NCBI GenBank assembly: GCA_903915075.1
Contig: CAIWRM010000189.1
Location: 1 to 36,859 of the forward strand
From: an uncultured Microbacteriaceae bacterium
Lineage (GTDB): Bacteria; Actinomycetota; Actinomycetes; Actinomycetales; Microbacteriaceae
DNA length: 36,859 nt
Direction of reading: 5' to 3'
The translations under genes and the position numbers were made by a program. Of this stretch, positions 20,656-31,953 are shown in pieces (position 1 is the stretch's first letter; each line of letters starts with the position of its first letter). The notes below the pieces were generated by a model. It worked only from the letters and a program-made list of their open reading frames with translations. It was not told the origin of the DNA and made no database searches.

Positions 20656-21493
20656 AGGCGTCCGCGACCTCGTTTGCCTCCCGACGCACGGCGTCTGCAA
20701 CGCCGTCGCGACCGGACTCGAGAATACTGCGGGACTGAGCAACAATCAGCGTCGATGATGCCTTGCCAAATCGTGATCGCGCATCTCGAACCGACGCACC
20801 CTGCGCGCCGAAACCGGGAGCCAAAATGGGCATGCCCTGAAGGTCGGCGTCGCTCAGGCCATACGCGCCGATGTCGGTGCTTGCACCAATCACGACGCCG
20901 ATGCTCGACACGGCATCCGGCGAAGTGTCTGCCCGTGCAAGTTCACGCACCGACCTGACGACGTGGGCAGATACGGACTCGGCCGAATCGGTGAGCCGCG
21001 CGGACTGAATGGTGACTGCTTCGGGATTCGATGTCACGCCCAGCACGAAGAGGCCCCGCTCATTCGCCTCGGCTATGTCGACCATACCCTCGAGTGAGGC
21101 TACGCCCAGGTACGGCGCGACCGTGAGTGCGTCACTCGCGAGGCTAGATTCGGGTGAAAGCCAGGCACTCGCGTAGCCGTCCATTGTGCTGCCAATGTCG
21201 CCGCGCTTGGCATCGGCAATCACAAGAACCTCAGCGTCGCGGGCTCGAGCTAACAGGGTTTCGAGAGCCGCAAACCCTGAAGAGCCAAAGCGCTCAAAGA
21301 AGGAGACCTGTGGCTTGATGATGCCCGCTACTCCAACACAGGCGTCGAGAACGCGAAGACTGAACTCGCGCGCACCCACCGCTGAGTGCTCGAGTTCCCA
21401 GATGTCGAGCAGGTAGTCGTGTGGATCAATGCCCACGCAGAGGTGGCCGTAACGTTGCCAGCTATCGCTCAGCCGGTCACCAAACGAGGTCAT
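20648..21493 (-). CDS. pyrF: Orotidine 5'-phosphate decarboxylase (type 2)
   Basis: Last step to UMP. It is the actinobacterial type 2 form (281 aa), with [11 protein letters not shown] near the N-terminus and the catalytic DAKRGDIG motif at residues 94-101 (Asp94, Lys96, Asp99). The [10 protein letters not shown] phosphate region is visible near residue 223. ATG start overlapping the carB stop (ATGA). Its 3' end overlaps the mIHF-gmk fusion gene, tying UMP synthesis to guanylate kinase expression. Confidence 0.96.
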   Translation of the reverse strand: MTSFGDRLSDSWQRYGHLCVGIDPHDYLLDIWELEHSAVGAREFSLRVLDACVGVAGIIKPQVSFFERFGSSGFAALETLLARARDAEVLVIADAKRGDIGSTMDGYASAWLSPESSLASDALTVAPYLGVASLEGMVDIAEANERGLFVLGVTSNPEAVTIQSARLTDSAESVSAHVVRSVRELARADTSPDAVSSIGVVIGASTDIGAYGLSDADLQGMPILAPGFGAQGASVRDARSRFGKASSTLIVAQSRSILESGRDGVADAVRREANEVADAFV

Positions 21494-24400
21494 GCGCTCG
21501 CTCCTCGCTGCTCGTCGCGACGACGCTGATACTCCTGAAGGCTCGTTACCGTCATGCCCTCACGAGACACGTCGATCGATGCCACGGCTGCACTCACCTG
21601 CGCCATGCTGGTGAAGAGTGGTTTGTCGGCCAGCACCGCTGCGGTCCGAATCTCGTACCCGTCGGCCATGGCGCTCCGACCGCTCGGCGTATTGATCACC
21701 AGGTCAACCTCGTTACGTGCGATGAGTTCAACGATGGTGTCTTCCCCCGAGCGCTCGTTAAACTTTGCCACAACGCGAACCGGGATACCGTTGCGCGCCA
21801 ACATCTCGGCCGTGCCCGATGTGGCCACGATGTCGAAGCCCAGTTGCGTGAGCCGGAGAACAGGGAGAACGATGGCACGCTTGTCTCGGTCGGCAACCGA
21901 TACGAAGGCTGTTCCCGACGTCGGGAGTCGACCGAATGCCGCCTCCTGACTCTTGGCGAAGGCACGTGGGAAATCGCGATCGATGCCCATCACTTCGCCG
22001 GTCGATTTCATCTCCGGTCCCAGGATCGCGTCGACAATCTGTCCGCTCGGGGTGCGGAATCGCTTGAAGGGGAGAACGGCTTCCTTGACCGAGATGGGCG
22101 AATCCGTGGGCACGCGCGAGCCGTCGCTCTCCGGCAGCAGCCCCTCAGCAATCAACTCGGCCACCGTGGTGCCCATCATGATGCGGCTTGCGGCCTTGGC
22201 CAGCGGAATTCCCAGCGCTTTAGAGACGAATGGAACGGTCCTGCTGGCGCGCGGGTTTGCTTCGAGCACGTAGAGATTGCCTGCGCCGATCGCGAACTGA
22301 ACATTGAGCAGCCCTCGAACGCCGACCCCCTGTGCAATTGCCAGTGTGGCGTCGCGAACCCGATCGACGTCAGCGCTGCTCAGCGTGACGGGCGGAAGCG
22401 TGCACGCTGAGTCACCCGAGTGCACACCGGCCTGTTCGATGTGTTCCATCACTCCCCCGATGTAGAGAGTTTCGCCGTCAAACAGCGCATCAACGTCGAT
22501 CTCGATGGCGTCGTCGAGAAAGCGGTCAACCAACAGAGGTTGTTCGGGGCCTACGATTGCCTGTCCGTCTATGCGCACGAAATAGTCCCGAATTCCGGGC
22601 GAATCAAAGACGATCTCCATGCCTCGGCCGCCGAGAACGTAGGAGGGCCGAACAAGAACCGGGTATCCGATTTCCTCGGCGATGCCCACGGCGCTGTCAA
22701 CATCGGTTGCCGTTCCGTTCTTGGGAGCCAGGAGTCCGGCCTCGTCGAGGATGCGCGAGAACGCTCCTCTCTCCTCAGCCAGGTCGATGGCCTCTGGTGT
22801 GGTGCCCAGGATGGGAATACCCTCGGCCTTGAGGCCCTTGGCCAAGCCCAGTGCGGTCTGTCCACCGAGCTGAACAACCACACCCACGACGGTGCCGGAA
22901 GCCTGCTCAGCGTGAATCACCTCCAGCACATCCTCAAGCGTGAGTGGCTCGAAGTACAGTCGGTCGCTTGTGTCGTAATCGGTCGAGACCGTTTCGGGAT
23001 TGCAGTTCACCATGATGGTTTCGTAGCCGGCATCGTGCAGCGCGAAAGAGGCGTGCACACAGGAGTAGTCGAACTCCACGCCCTGACCAATGCGGTTGGG
23101 GCCCGAACCAATAATGACGACCTTCTGCTTGTCGCTCGGCGCGACCTCGGTCTCTTGGTCGTAACTCGAATAGTGGTAGGGCGTCAGTGCGGGGAACTCG
23201 CCCGCGCAGGTGTCCACCGTCTTGAACACGGGGCGCAGCCCCAGCTCGTGCCGCAGGCTGCGGACCTCCGGTTCCGTGATGCCGCGCAACTGGGCAATCT
23301 GAGCGTCACTAAAGCCGTGCATTTTGGCAATGCGCAGCGTGTGTGCGTTGAGGTCTTCTGCCGCGGCCACGACGTCGGCAACCTCATTTATCAGAACAAT
23401 CTGGTCAATAAACCAGGGATCAATCTTGGTGGCGTCGAAAACCTGCGCTGCAGTTGCGCCCTTGCGGAGCGCCTGTTGCACCGTCACAATCCGACCATCG
23501 GTGGGGGTGCGAGAGAGCTCGAGCAGTTCGGCCGCAGAGCGATCCTCGTCGCCCCAGTGGAACGAGCTGCCCCGCTTCTCGAGCGAGCGGAGTGCCTTCT
23601 GCAGCGCCGTGGCGTAGTTGCGACCGATGGCCATGGCTTCGCCCACGGACTTCATCGTGGTGGTCAGGCTCGAATCGGCCGAGGGAAACTTCTCGAAGGC
23701 GAAGCGAGGTACCTTGATGACCACGTAGTCGAGCGTTGGCTCGAAGCTCGCCGGTGTCACCTTGGTGATGTCATTGGGAATCTCGTCGAGGCGGTATCCG
23801 ATGGCGAGTTTGGCCGCAATCTTGGCAATGGGGAATCCGGTCGCCTTTGACGCGAGGGCCGAAGACCGTGACACGCGCGGGTTCATCTCAATCACGATGA
23901 CGCGCCCGGTTTCGGGGTCAACGGCAAACTGAATGTTGCACCCGCCGGTGTCGACGCCCACAAGCCGGATTATCTCGATTCCGATGTTGCGCAGGTTCTG
24001 ATACTCCGGATCGGTGAGAGTAAGCGCGGGAGCAACGGTTATTGAGTCTCCGGTGTGCACTCCCACGGGGTCAACGTTCTCAATGGAACACACGACCACG
24101 GTGTTGTCGGCCGTGTCGCGCATGAGCTCAAGTTCATATTCCTTCCAACCGAGAATGCTCTCTTCGAGAAGCACCTCTGTGGTGGGCGACTCTTGCAAAC
24201 CCTGAGACACAATTCGCGCCAGGTCATCTTCGTTGTAGGCGAAGCCCGATCCGAGTCCACCCATGGTGAACGATGGACGCACAACGACGGGATACCCGAG
24301 CTCGAGCGCAAAACCCCGCGCCTCCTCCAGGCTGTGCGCAACGAAACTACGCGCCACATCAGCGCCAGCGTCCAAGACCAAGTCCTTGAACAGCTGACGG

Positions 24401-24783
24401 TCCTCGCCCTTGCGAATGGCTTCGACCTTCGCACCGATGAGTTCGACGTTGTACTTCTCGAGTATCCCCGCTTCATGAAGAGCAATGGCCGCATTGAGGG
24501 CGGTCTGTCCGCCAAGCGTGGGGAGAACCGCGTCGGGGCGTTCTTTGGCGATGATGGCCTCAATCGCCTCGGGAGTGATGGGTTCAATGTAGGTGGCGTC
24601 GGCAAAATCCGGATCCGTCATAATCGTGGCCGGGTTGGAGTTCACGAGAATCACGCGAATACCCTCGGCACGCAAGACGCGGCACGCCTGAGTACCGGAG
24701 TAGTCAAACTCACACGCCTGGCCGATGACGATGGGTCCGGACCCAATAACGAGAACCGATGAGATGTCACTGCGACGCGGCAT
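21490..24783 (-). CDS. carB: Carbamoyl-phosphate synthase large subunit
   Basis: A 1097-residue synthase subunit that makes carbamoyl phosphate from bicarbonate, ATP and ammonia channelled from CarA. It has two homologous ATP-grasp halves: the first begins [22 protein letters not shown] and the second [24 protein letters not shown]-grasp stretches [19 protein letters not shown] and [16 protein letters not shown] are clear. An oligomerisation segment and a C-terminal MGS-like allosteric domain ([11 protein letters not shown]) follow. The start overlaps carA by one base (TAATG). Confidence 0.98.
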   Translation of the reverse strand: MPRRSDISSVLVIGSGPIVIGQACEFDYSGTQACRVLRAEGIRVILVNSNPATIMTDPDFADATYIEPITPEAIEAIIAKERPDAVLPTLGGQTALNAAIALHEAGILEKYNVELIGAKVEAIRKGEDRQLFKDLVLDAGADVARSFVAHSLEEARGFALELGYPVVVRPSFTMGGLGSGFAYNEDDLARIVSQGLQESPTTEVLLEESILGWKEYELELMRDTADNTVVVCSIENVDPVGVHTGDSITVAPALTLTDPEYQNLRNIGIEIIRLVGVDTGGCNIQFAVDPETGRVIVIEMNPRVSRSSALASKATGFPIAKIAAKLAIGYRLDEIPNDITKVTPASFEPTLDYVVIKVPRFAFEKFPSADSSLTTTMKSVGEAMAIGRNYATALQKALRSLEKRGSSFHWGDEDRSAAELLELSRTPTDGRIVTVQQALRKGATAAQVFDATKIDPWFIDQIVLINEVADVVAAAEDLNAHTLRIAKMHGFSDAQIAQLRGITEPEVRSLRHELGLRPVFKTVDTCAGEFPALTPYHYSSYDQETEVAPSDKQKVVIIGSGPNRIGQGVEFDYSCVHASFALHDAGYETIMVNCNPETVSTDYDTSDRLYFEPLTLEDVLEVIHAEQASGTVVGVVVQLGGQTALGLAKGLKAEGIPILGTTPEAIDLAEERGAFSRILDEAGLLAPKNGTATDVDSAVGIAEEIGYPVLVRPSYVLGGRGMEIVFDSPGIRDYFVRIDGQAIVGPEQPLLVDRFLDDAIEIDVDALFDGETLYIGGVMEHIEQAGVHSGDSACTLPPVTLSSADVDRVRDATLAIAQGVGVRGLLNVQFAIGAGNLYVLEANPRASRTVPFVSKALGIPLAKAASRIMMGTTVAELIAEGLLPESDGSRVPTDSPISVKEAVLPFKRFRTPSGQIVDAILGPEMKSTGEVMGIDRDFPRAFAKSQEAAFGRLPTSGTAFVSVADRDKRAIVLPVLRLTQLGFDIVATSGTAEMLARNGIPVRVVAKFNERSGEDTIVELIARNEVDLVINTPSGRSAMADGYEIRTAAVLADKPLFTSMAQVSAAVASIDVSREGMTVTSLQEYQRRRDEQRGASA

Positions 24784-25931
24784 TACTTGCTCACTCCCCC
24801 ACGCGACGCGAGAACCATGTCACGGAATTGATCGAAAAGGTACATGGAATCGTGCGGGCCGGCGGCCGCCTCGGGGTGATACTGAACCGAGAATGCGGGT
24901 ATGTCGAGACAGCGCAGTCCCTCCACAACCTGATCGTTGAGGCTGTAATGACTAACTTCGACCCGACCGAAACCTTCGGGCGACTCCACCACCTCGTCGA
25001 GGGGAGCGTCCACCGCAAACCCGTGATTCTGACTCGTAATCTCAACGCGTCCCGAACGCTTATCAAGCACCGGCTGATTGATGCCGCGGTGACCGAAGGG
25101 CAGCTTGTAGGTCCCGAATCCCAGCGCGCGCCCGAGCAACTGGTTGCCAAAGCAAATTCCGAAAAAGGGCATCCCGGAACGCAACACGTTGCGCAGGAGT
25201 TCAACATGCGCGCCGCTGGCTGCCGGATCACCGGGACCGTTCGAGAAGAACAGTGCGTCAACGCCCAGGGCCAGAACCTCATCGGAGGTCACGGATTGCG
25301 GCAACACATGAGCATCGAAGCCCCGCTCGGCGATATACGCGACCGTGGACTTCTTCACACCGAGATCGAGAATGGCGACCGATCCCACACGTTCAACGCT
25401 GGCTGGCACGACATATGCTTCCTCGGTCGAAACACGGTCGGAAAGGTTCTGACCGGCCATATCTGGCGCGCTCCTGACCCGCTCCAGCTGCTTTTTGTCG
25501 TCGAGGTCGAAATCAACGCCAGAGAAAATCCCGGATCGCATTGCCCCTTTGTCTCGAATGTGACGCGTCACCGCCCGGGTGTCGAGCGACGAAATTCCCA
25601 CGATGTTGTCGGCAACCAGGTCGTCTGTGAGTGAACGCTCCGAGCGGAAGTTGGAGACGATACGGGACGGATCGCGCACGATGAATCCGGAAACCCAGAT
25701 TCTCCGGGATTCCATGTCGGCGTCGTTCATGCCCGTATTGCCAATGTGTGGCGCGGTCATCATGACGATTTGGCCCGCGTACGAGGGGTCGGTCAGCGTC
25801 TCCTGATATCCCGTCATTCCCGTGGCAAAGACGAGTTCGCCGAAGACCGTGCCTCGAGCACCGAAGGCAAAGCCGTCAAATCGAGAACCGTCTTCGAGCA
25901 CGAGTACGGCCGGGTCAAACGCTGGTGTCAC
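24783..25931 (-). CDS. carA: Carbamoyl-phosphate synthase small subunit
   Basis: Glutaminase subunit supplying ammonia to CarB. The N-terminal CPSase domain ([17 protein letters not shown]) is followed by a class I glutamine amidotransferase domain. The nucleophile is Cys260 in [12 protein letters not shown], and the histidine and glutamate lie in QYHPEA. Its length, 382 aa, is normal. GTG start overlapping the stop of the upstream PH-like gene (GTGA). CarAB here serves pyrimidine and arginine synthesis. Confidence 0.98.
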   Translation of the reverse strand: MTPAFDPAVLVLEDGSRFDGFAFGARGTVFGELVFATGMTGYQETLTDPSYAGQIVMMTAPHIGNTGMNDADMESRRIWVSGFIVRDPSRIVSNFRSERSLTDDLVADNIVGISSLDTRAVTRHIRDKGAMRSGIFSGVDFDLDDKKQLERVRSAPDMAGQNLSDRVSTEEAYVVPASVERVGSVAILDLGVKKSTVAYIAERGFDAHVLPQSVTSDEVLALGVDALFFSNGPGDPAASGAHVELLRNVLRSGMPFFGICFGNQLLGRALGFGTYKLPFGHRGINQPVLDKRSGRVEITSQNHGFAVDAPLDEVVESPEGFGRVEVSHYSLNDQVVEGLRCLDIPAFSVQYHPEAAAGPHDSMYLFDQFRDMVLASRGGVSK

Positions 25932-26446
25932 AGGATTTCCTTAACTGTTGGTTTTTGGACGTTCGTGAGTGAGGCCAGAAGAGAGTTGCGCTCGTTGGTG
26001 GACAGTCGAAAAAAGCTACTGACGTCGCGCACGCTGTCTTCTCCCACCATTCGCCACTCAATAACGGTGAGCCCGCCGCGCTCAACCACCTTGTCGATGG
26101 TCAGTTGAGACGTGGTGATGCCGTCAACGTGAGATAACGGAATGACGGTGGGAACTTCGCCGCGAAGGTCAAACACGAGGCCGCGTTCGGCGACCACAAT
26201 TCGAGCCTGAGCACGAAACGCGAGGCCTGGTGCCGCAATGCGCTCCAGCGGGTTAAGTCGCTCGGCAGTAGAGACATACAGTCCCTTCCAGGTACCGAGA
26301 ATGTCGCCAAGGTCGACACTGATGTCGTGCGCGGTTGTCGAACTCATGGCGTCGCGTCGCACGCGCCGCTTCCATCCCCACCACATGAGGAAAAACACAA
26401 TGGCAATCGCGAGCACGGCCACGCCGGCACCCCACAACCTATCCAT
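25928..26446 (-). CDS. PH-like domain membrane protein (Rv1382-type)
   Basis: A 172-residue protein with one N-terminal membrane helix (about residues 4-23, [20 protein letters not shown]), a basic stretch (KRRVRR), then a soluble domain rich in beta strands. Its place between pyrC and carA matches Rv1382 of M. tuberculosis and the bacterial PH-like family of Actinobacteria. Function is unknown. The ORF track begins at 26701, but ATG 26446 gives the natural N-terminus and overlaps pyrC by eight bases; a GTG at 26455 is also possible. Topology suggests an anchored cytosolic domain. Confidence 0.82.
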   Translation of the reverse strand: MDRLWGAGVAVLAIAIVFFLMWWGWKRRVRRDAMSSTTAHDISVDLGDILGTWKGLYVSTAERLNPLERIAAPGLAFRAQARIVVAERGLVFDLRGEVPTVIPLSHVDGITTSQLTIDKVVERGGLTVIEWRMVGEDSVRDVSSFFRLSTNERNSLLASLTNVQKPTVKEIL

Positions 26447-27776
26447 TCGCGACACCGCCCCTCGCGGCAAACGCGTGAGCGGCAACCGTCTCCGCAGGAA
26501 CGAGCTTTCCCGCATCGACCGTGAGGTAGCCGTCGAAAGCGGTGAAGAGAACACGACCGGGAAGCTCGCGGCCGAGATAGGGCGAGTTGTGTGAACGGCT
26601 CGCCAGGTGGTCAGTTGAGAAAACACGCCGATCTGCAGGATCAACGAGCGTAAGCCGCGCGGGAGCACCCACCGTGAGGCCGCTCCAGTCGAGGCGACCA
26701 ATCTGGGCGGGACTGCGACTCATCACTCGCTCCACGCCGCTCCAGCTCAGGGCCCCGGTTTCCAGCATGGTGAGGAGGACAATCGAGAGCGCCGATTCGA
26801 GACCCACCATGCCGAATGCCGCCACATCCCACTCGCACTCCTTGGCCTCTGTGGGATGCGGTGCGTGGTCAGTCGCCACAATGTCGATGGTGCCGTCGGC
26901 AAGTCCCTGGCGAACCGCGAGCACGTCCTCGGCGGAGCGCAGCGGCGGGTTGACCTTGAAGCGCGCGTCATAGGACTCAGCGAGGTCTTCGGTAAGAAGA
27001 AGGTGGTGAGGTGTGACCTCCGCCGTGACACGGATACCCCGCGCCTTGGCCCAACGCACCACGTCGACCGACCCGGCCGTGGAGAGGTGACAGACGTGGA
27101 GGGCGGCTCCCACGCTTTCGGCGATGAGAACGTCGCGCGCGATGATCGTTTCTTCGGCGATTGCCGGCCAACCGGCCAGGCCCAGGCGAGAGGCCATCTC
27201 GCCCTCGTTCATTTGAGCGCCCTCGGTGAGTCGCGGCTCTTGAGCGTGTTGGGCAACCACGCCGTCAAAGGCAGAAACATACTCGAGTGCTCTACGCATG
27301 ATGAGTGGGTCATGCACACACTTGCCGTCATCGCTAAAGACCCGCACACGAGCTCGCGAGTCTGCCATGCCTTTGAGGTCGGCAAGAGCCGTGCCGGCAA
27401 GCCCCGCAGTGACGGCTCCGATCGGCTGTACTTGCACGTAGCCCGCCTCACGGCCGCGCGCCAGCTCCAGTTCGACAACACTGGCGTTATCCGCGACGGG
27501 CAGGGTATTGGCCATAGGAAAAACCGTCGTAAACCCGCCTACCGCTGCGGCCTGAGAGCCCGTCAACACGGTTTCACTCTGCTCGAATCCCGGCTCCCGC
27601 AGGTGCGTGTGCAGGTCAACGAGGCCGGGAAGCATCTGCAGACCAGCGGCATCAATGATCCGCGCATCCTTGCTGGACACCGACCCCATCTCCACAATGA
27701 GTCCGTCGCGCACGAGCACATCCGCCTGCTCGCCGCTGGGCAGAGTGGCCTGTCGAAAGAGCATGGGTTTAGTCAC
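26439..27776 (-). CDS. pyrC: Dihydroorotase (type I)
   Basis: Zinc amidohydrolase that closes carbamoyl aspartate to dihydroorotate. The HxH metal motif is [11 protein letters not shown] (His56, His58). Other amidohydrolase signatures are LHVCHLST and VATDHAPHP. Length 445 aa. The start is GTG 27776, overlapping the pyrB stop by eight bases; ATG 27764 is an alternative. The gene lies directly after pyrB, as in most actinobacterial pyr operons. Confidence 0.97.
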   Translation of the reverse strand: MTKPMLFRQATLPSGEQADVLVRDGLIVEMGSVSSKDARIIDAAGLQMLPGLVDLHTHLREPGFEQSETVLTGSQAAAVGGFTTVFPMANTLPVADNASVVELELARGREAGYVQVQPIGAVTAGLAGTALADLKGMADSRARVRVFSDDGKCVHDPLIMRRALEYVSAFDGVVAQHAQEPRLTEGAQMNEGEMASRLGLAGWPAIAEETIIARDVLIAESVGAALHVCHLSTAGSVDVVRWAKARGIRVTAEVTPHHLLLTEDLAESYDARFKVNPPLRSAEDVLAVRQGLADGTIDIVATDHAPHPTEAKECEWDVAAFGMVGLESALSIVLLTMLETGALSWSGVERVMSRSPAQIGRLDWSGLTVGAPARLTLVDPADRRVFSTDHLASRSHNSPYLGRELPGRVLFTAFDGYLTVDAGKLVPAETVAAHAFAARGGVANG

Positions 27777-28728
27777 GGGGCACCTCCGAGGTTCCGGTCA
27801 TGATCGAATAGAGCACGGCCATCCGCACAAACACTCCGTTGGCCACTTGCTGAAGAATGACGGACTGGGACGAATCCGCAGCAGCGGAACAAATCTCGAG
27901 CCCGCGGTTCATGGGCCCGGGGTGCATGATGAGCGTGCGTGACGACAGCCGGTCAAAACGCTCCTCCGTGAGACCCCAACCCAAGGCGTACTCGTGAGCG
28001 TTGGGAAAGAACGCCTCGCGCATGCGCTCGTTCTGCACGCGCAGCATCATGACGGCATCTACCTCAGAGCTCAGCACCGCGTCGAGGTCGTGCGCGATGG
28101 TGACGGGCCAACGCTCTGCCCCGCGAGGAATGAGAGTGACGGGTGCAACCACGGTGACACGAGCGCCCAGGTGATCCAACAACCACACGTTGGACCGTGC
28201 CACTCGGGAGTGAAAGATGTCGCCCACAATGACCACGTGGGCACCGTCGAGTCCGCGACCACGCGCATCCGAACCGTTGAGATTCTTGCGGAGGGTGAAC
28301 GCGTCGAGCAGCGCCTGTGTGGGGTGCTCATGGGTGCCATCACCGGCATTGACCACCGGCACATCGATCCAGTCGCGCTCGGCCAGCAGCTGCGGAGCGC
28401 CCGATGAGGGGTGGCGGATGACCACGCCATCAACACCGAGTTCTTGCAGGGTGAGAATGGTGTCCTTGAGACTCTCGCCCTTCGACACCGACGACCCCTT
28501 GGCCGAGAAATTGATCACATCGGCCGACAGTCTCTTTTGCGCCACCTCAAAGGAAATACGCGTACGAGTGGAGTCTTCGTAGAACAGATTCACGATGGTC
28601 TTGCCACGCAGGGCCGGAAGCTTCTTATTGTCTCGTGCTCCGAGAACTGCCATGTCTTCGGCGGTGTCGAGCAACGCGATAGCCGAGCTGCGAGAAAGAT
28701 CACGCGTGGACAGGAGGTGTTGCATCAT
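27769..28728 (-). CDS. pyrB: Aspartate carbamoyltransferase catalytic subunit
   Basis: Joins carbamoyl phosphate and aspartate. The carbamoyl-phosphate loop [12 protein letters not shown] lies at residues 50-61 and HPTQ at 135-138. At 319 aa it is the catalytic chain only, and no pyrI is present nearby. The start at ATG 28728 overlaps the pyrR TGA (ATGA); the track's 28785 start adds a basic N-terminus read from pyrR in another frame. Regulation is likely at the operon level through PyrR. Confidence 0.97.
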   Translation of the reverse strand: MMQHLLSTRDLSRSSAIALLDTAEDMAVLGARDNKKLPALRGKTIVNLFYEDSTRTRISFEVAQKRLSADVINFSAKGSSVSKGESLKDTILTLQELGVDGVVIRHPSSGAPQLLAERDWIDVPVVNAGDGTHEHPTQALLDAFTLRKNLNGSDARGRGLDGAHVVIVGDIFHSRVARSNVWLLDHLGARVTVVAPVTLIPRGAERWPVTIAHDLDAVLSSEVDAVMMLRVQNERMREAFFPNAHEYALGWGLTEERFDRLSSRTLIMHPGPMNRGLEICSAAADSSQSVILQQVANGVFVRMAVLYSIMTGTSEVPRD

Positions 28729-29264
28729 TCGGCGCCACCTCGATCGATATCCACGGCGTCGATGCCGTCTGTCTCGACGAAGCACACATTGATGCGCTCC
28801 CCCGGAGACGAGGGCAGATTTTTACCCACATAATCAGCGCGGATGGGTAGTTCCCGGTGTCCACGGTCGATGAGCACAGCAAGGCGCACCACGTCTGGAC
28901 GTCCAAAGTCGGTGAGGGCATCGAGTGCGGCCCGAACGGTGCGGCCCGAGTACAGAACGTCGTCGACGAGCACAACCGTGGCCTGTTCGATGTCGACAGG
29001 AACTGCTGTCGGTGCGGGCTCGCGTAACGGATTGGCGTGCAGGTCGTCGCGATACATGGTGACGTCCAACGAGCCCAGGGGAATCGATGCGCCGTCGATG
29101 TCAAAAATGGCCGAGGCAATACGCGCTGCCAGAGTGACGCCCCGCGTGGGAATACCGAGAAGCACGAGGTTGTCGCTGCCACGATTTGATTCGAGAATCT
29201 CGTGAGCGATGCGCGTAATGGCGCGTGCCACGTCAGCCGACTGCATGACGGTAATCGCAGTCAC
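28725..29264 (-). CDS. pyrR: Pyrimidine operon regulator PyrR / uracil phosphoribosyltransferase
   Basis: RNA-binding regulator of pyr genes (179 aa) with weak UPRTase activity. The PRPP loop [13 protein letters not shown] is at residues 97-109. The start is GTG 29264 with a strong SD (AAGGAGG, five bases upstream). That SD is inside a recognisable PyrR-binding RNA element (separate entry). This suggests that PyrR with UMP represses its own translation and, through coupled ATGA/GTGA junctions, that of pyrB onward. Such translational repression has been described in Mycobacterium smegmatis. Confidence 0.97.
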   Translation of the reverse strand: MTAITVMQSADVARAITRIAHEILESNRGSDNLVLLGIPTRGVTLAARIASAIFDIDGASIPLGSLDVTMYRDDLHANPLREPAPTAVPVDIEQATVVLVDDVLYSGRTVRAALDALTDFGRPDVVRLAVLIDRGHRELPIRADYVGKNLPSSPGERINVCFVETDGIDAVDIDRGGAE

Positions 29265-29269
29265 CCTGA

Positions 29270-29304
29270 CCTCCTTCCCCGCCTCTCTGGACGGCTTTAA
29301 AGGA
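29270..29304 (-). promoter_or_regulatory. PyrR-binding RNA element covering the pyrR SD
   Basis: The minus-strand leader holds the core GTCCAGAGAGGC, which matches the PyrR-recognition loop consensus (purine-UCC-N-GNGAGG-Y). A five-base outer stem pairs TCCTT (29304-29300) with AAGGA (29276-29272), and GCC pairs with GGC inside it. AAGGA is part of the SD AAGGAGG, so the fold would hide the ribosome binding site. No terminator hairpin is visible in the 66-base gap, which favours translational control over attenuation. Confidence 0.85.
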
Positions 29305-29330
29305 TGTCTAATTACTCCGACTCTATCAGG

Positions 29331-29738
29331 TCATCGATTCGCGATGGTACTCAACAGGCCGTTGACGAACCCGGATGACTCCTCCGTGCTCAGCTCACCG
29401 GCCAGCGTCACTGCCTCAGACGTTGCCACACCAGCGGGAATTTCTGGATTGAAAAGAATCTCCCACGCGGCACATCGGAGAATGGCCCGGTCAACGGCGG
29501 GCATGCGCTCTAAGGTCCAACCGCGTGAATTTGAGGCAATTGCTTCGTCAATCTCGCTCAGGTTCTCGACAACGCCGTCCACAATGTCCCGCGCGTAGAG
29601 CCACGACGACTCACGATCAGGCTCTGATGCGGCCCGCAGGGCTTCGGCAGCCACAATCTCACTCACGGGCACACCGCGCACGTCTGCAGCGAAGAGCATG
29701 TCTACCGCGCGTTTGCGAGCCTTAGTGCGAGCGCTCAC
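29331..29738 (-). CDS. nusB: Transcription antitermination factor NusB
   Basis: All-helical RNA-binding protein (135 aa) that works with NusE/S10 in rRNA antitermination. The N-terminus RTKARKRAVDMLFAADVRG and the C-terminal stretch AILRCAAWEILFNPEIPAGVATSEAVTLA are NusB signatures. GTG start, three bases after efp. The efp-nusB-pyrR order is typical of Actinobacteria. Confidence 0.96.
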   Translation of the reverse strand: MSARTKARKRAVDMLFAADVRGVPVSEIVAAEALRAASEPDRESSWLYARDIVDGVVENLSEIDEAIASNSRGWTLERMPAVDRAILRCAAWEILFNPEIPAGVATSEAVTLAGELSTEESSGFVNGLLSTIANR

Positions 29739-29741
29739 GAT

Positions 29742-30305
29742 CTAGTCGTTGACGCGACCGAGGTAGTCACCCGTACGCGTGTCGACCTTAATCTTGGTTC
29801 CCGTCTCGAGAAAGAGGGGCACCTGAATCTCATAACCGGTCTCGAGGGTGGCTGGCTTGTTGCCGCCGGTCGAGCGGTCGCCCTGAAGACCGGGCTCGGT
29901 ATAGGTAATCTCGAGAGTCACGCTCGTAGGAAGTTCAATGTAGAGGGGCGAACCCTCGTTAATGGCCAGCTGAACATCCTGGTTCTCGAGCATGAAGTTT
30001 GCCGCATCACCCACCGTGGCGGCCGGGACACTCATCTGCTCGTAGGTGGTCTTGTCCATAAAAATGAACTCGGAACCGTCGTTGTAGAGGTACTGAAAGT
30101 CACGACGGTCGACATTGGCGGTCTCAATCTTGGTGCCGGCGTTGTACGTCTTGTCGACGACCTTGCCCGAGACAACGTTCTTCATCTTGGTGCGCACAAA
30201 CGCGCCGCCCTTGCCCGGCTTGACGTGCTGGAACTCGATAACCGTCCACAGCTGACCGTCAATCTTGATGACGATGCCGTTCTTGATATCAGCGGTACTT
30301 GCCAT
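29742..30305 (-). CDS. efp: Elongation factor P
   Basis: Translation factor (187 aa) that relieves ribosome stalling at polyproline. It has three beta-barrel domains. The tip loop [10 protein letters not shown] places the key lysine at Lys32. The C-terminal segment [27 protein letters not shown] is the EF-P signature region. ATG with SD AAGGAAG. A 107-base gap separates it from aroQ; I see no convincing promoter there, although one is plausible. Confidence 0.98.
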   Translation of the reverse strand: MASTADIKNGIVIKIDGQLWTVIEFQHVKPGKGGAFVRTKMKNVVSGKVVDKTYNAGTKIETANVDRRDFQYLYNDGSEFIFMDKTTYEQMSVPAATVGDAANFMLENQDVQLAINEGSPLYIELPTSVTLEITYTEPGLQGDRSTGGNKPATLETGYEIQVPLFLETGTKIKVDTRTGDYLGRVND

Positions 30306-30412
30306 GGGGAATCTTCCTTAGGTCGTGCGAGAGATGACGCGCATCGTGAGACGCACCACAGGCAAGGCTATCGCTAACGACCGTGAGTGACGAACGACGG
30401 ACAGTCGAAGCG

Positions 30413-30850
30413 CTATTTGCTGCGAGAGACCAAAAAGCTCAGGGCGAGGCGATACGAATCGAAACCAAAGCCCGCAATAACCCCTGTGGCCACAGGCGAA
30501 ATCACGGAATCACGACGGAACTCTTCACGCGCGTGTGGATTCGAAATGTGTACCTCGATCACGGGCACGCCCGCACTCGACAGCATGGCAACCGCGTCCC
30601 GCAGAGCGTAGCTGTAGTGCGTGAACGCAGCCGGGTTGATAATCACCGGCGTCTTGGTGTCGGTGGCCTCGTGCAACCAGCTCATGAGCTCTGGCTCCGA
30701 GTCGGACTGGCGAACATCGATCTGCCAATCCGGAGCGTCTTCGGTGAGCTGCTGGGTGAGGTCCGCCAAAGACGCGGTTCCGTAGATTTCAGGCTCGCGC
30801 GTGCCGAGGCGGCCCAGGTTGGGTCCATTGAGCACAAGCACGCGATTCAT
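30413..30850 (-). CDS. aroQ: 3-dehydroquinate dehydratase, type II
   Basis: Third step of the shikimate pathway. Motifs of type II DHQase are NGPNLGRLGTREPEIYG with the catalytic Tyr23, NPAAFTHYSYALRDAV, and VEVHISNPHAREEFR-like IEVHISNPHAREEF with the catalytic histidine. The family length is about 145 aa; I start at ATG 30850 to give exactly 145 residues. The track's 31171 start is an overrun into aroB in another frame. It is 20 bases after aroB. Confidence 0.97.
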   Translation of the reverse strand: MNRVLVLNGPNLGRLGTREPEIYGTASLADLTQQLTEDAPDWQIDVRQSDSEPELMSWLHEATDTKTPVIINPAAFTHYSYALRDAVAMLSSAGVPVIEVHISNPHAREEFRRDSVISPVATGVIAGFGFDSYRLALSFLVSRSK

Positions 30851-30870
30851 GCTCACCAGACTACCGGCGA

Positions 30871-31953
30871 CTAACCCGCGATTTCTTGATAGGCGGCAAA
30901 CAGCAAACTCGTGTCTGGCACTTCGAGCGTCTTGGGGCGACCGAGTGATTCCAGCACCACGAAGCGCAGAAGCGAACCGCGTGCTTTCTTGTCGCGGCGC
31001 ATGGTGGCCAGGAGTGTTTCCCATCGGCCGGCCGAGTACGTGATGGGAAGACCGAGCAGCTCGAGAACCCTGCGGTGGCGGTCCACCGTGGCGTCGTCGA
31101 GGTTGCTGGTGAGACGCGAAAGCTCGGCGGCAAAGACCATGCCGATGCTGATCGCCGCGCCGTGACGCCACTGGTAGCGCTCTGCGTGCTCAATGGCGTG
31201 GCCCAGCGTGTGTCCGTAGTTGAGAATCTCCCGCAGAGAGTCCTCGCGAAAATCTTCGGAGACGACACTTGCCTTGATTCCCACGGACTTCTCAACCAAG
31301 ACTCGGAACACTTCGGATGTGGGGTCGGTGGCGGTGGCAACGTCCACCTCGATGAGGTCAAGTATCTCGGGATCCGCAATGAAGCCGTACTTGACGACCT
31401 CGGCCATGCCGGCCAGGAGCTCATTGCGGGGCAACGACTCAACCAGGGCAACGTCACAGATCACGGCGTGCGGAGCGTAAAAGGCGCCAACGAGGTTCTT
31501 ACCCTCAGCGGTGTTGATGCCCGTCTTTCCGCCCACCGAGGCATCAACCATGCCCAGCACTGTCGTCGGGATACTGATGAAGCGCACGCCACGCAACCAC
31601 GTTGCCGCAACGAACCCCGCAAGGTCGGTAACGGCTCCACCACCCAGCCCAATAATGGCGTCGGTGCGAGTGAAGTCGGACTGTCCCAAAACCTGCCAGC
31701 AAAATGCGGCAACTTCCACGCGCTTGGCGGCCTCGGCGTCGGGGATCTCAGCGAGCAGCACGGTGTAGTCGTCGGCAAGGGCATCGCGCAATTCACCGGC
31801 CACAAGCTCCAGCGACGGCTGGTGAACGATCAGCACCTTCTTCACGCCAGCGAGGGCATCGGTCAGCACATCGGTGCCCAAGAGCAGATCACGACCAACG
31901 GTCACGTTGTAGTCGCCGCCGGCAGAAACGGGAATGGTTGCCACACTAGACAT
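30871..31953 (-). CDS. aroB: 3-dehydroquinate synthase
   Basis: Second step of the shikimate pathway: converts DAHP to 3-dehydroquinate with NAD and a divalent metal. The NAD region GLGGGAVTDLAGFVAATWLRG, the SIPTTVLGMVDASVGGKTGIN signature, and the metal-binding NYGHTLGHAIE are all visible. Length 360 aa. ATG start overlapping aroK by eight bases. No odd features. Confidence 0.98.
   Translation of the reverse strand: MSSVATIPVSAGGDYNVTVGRDLLLGTDVLTDALAGVKKVLIVHQPSLELVAGELRDALADDYTVLLAEIPDAEAAKRVEVAAFCWQVLGQSDFTRTDAIIGLGGGAVTDLAGFVAATWLRGVRFISIPTTVLGMVDASVGGKTGINTAEGKNLVGAFYAPHAVICDVALVESLPRNELLAGMAEVVKYGFIADPEILDLIEVDVATATDPTSEVFRVLVEKSVGIKASVVSEDFREDSLREILNYGHTLGHAIEHAERYQWRHGAAISIGMVFAAELSRLTSNLDDATVDRHRRVLELLGLPITYSAGRWETLLATMRRDKKARGSLLRFVVLESLGRPKTLEVPDTSLLFAAYQEIAG

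Noticed and set aside
22420-23850. Plus-strand ORF of 476 aa
   Set aside because: Antisense shadow of carB; its sequence is His/Arg-rich with no recognisable domain, as expected from codon-bias mirrors in GC-rich DNA.
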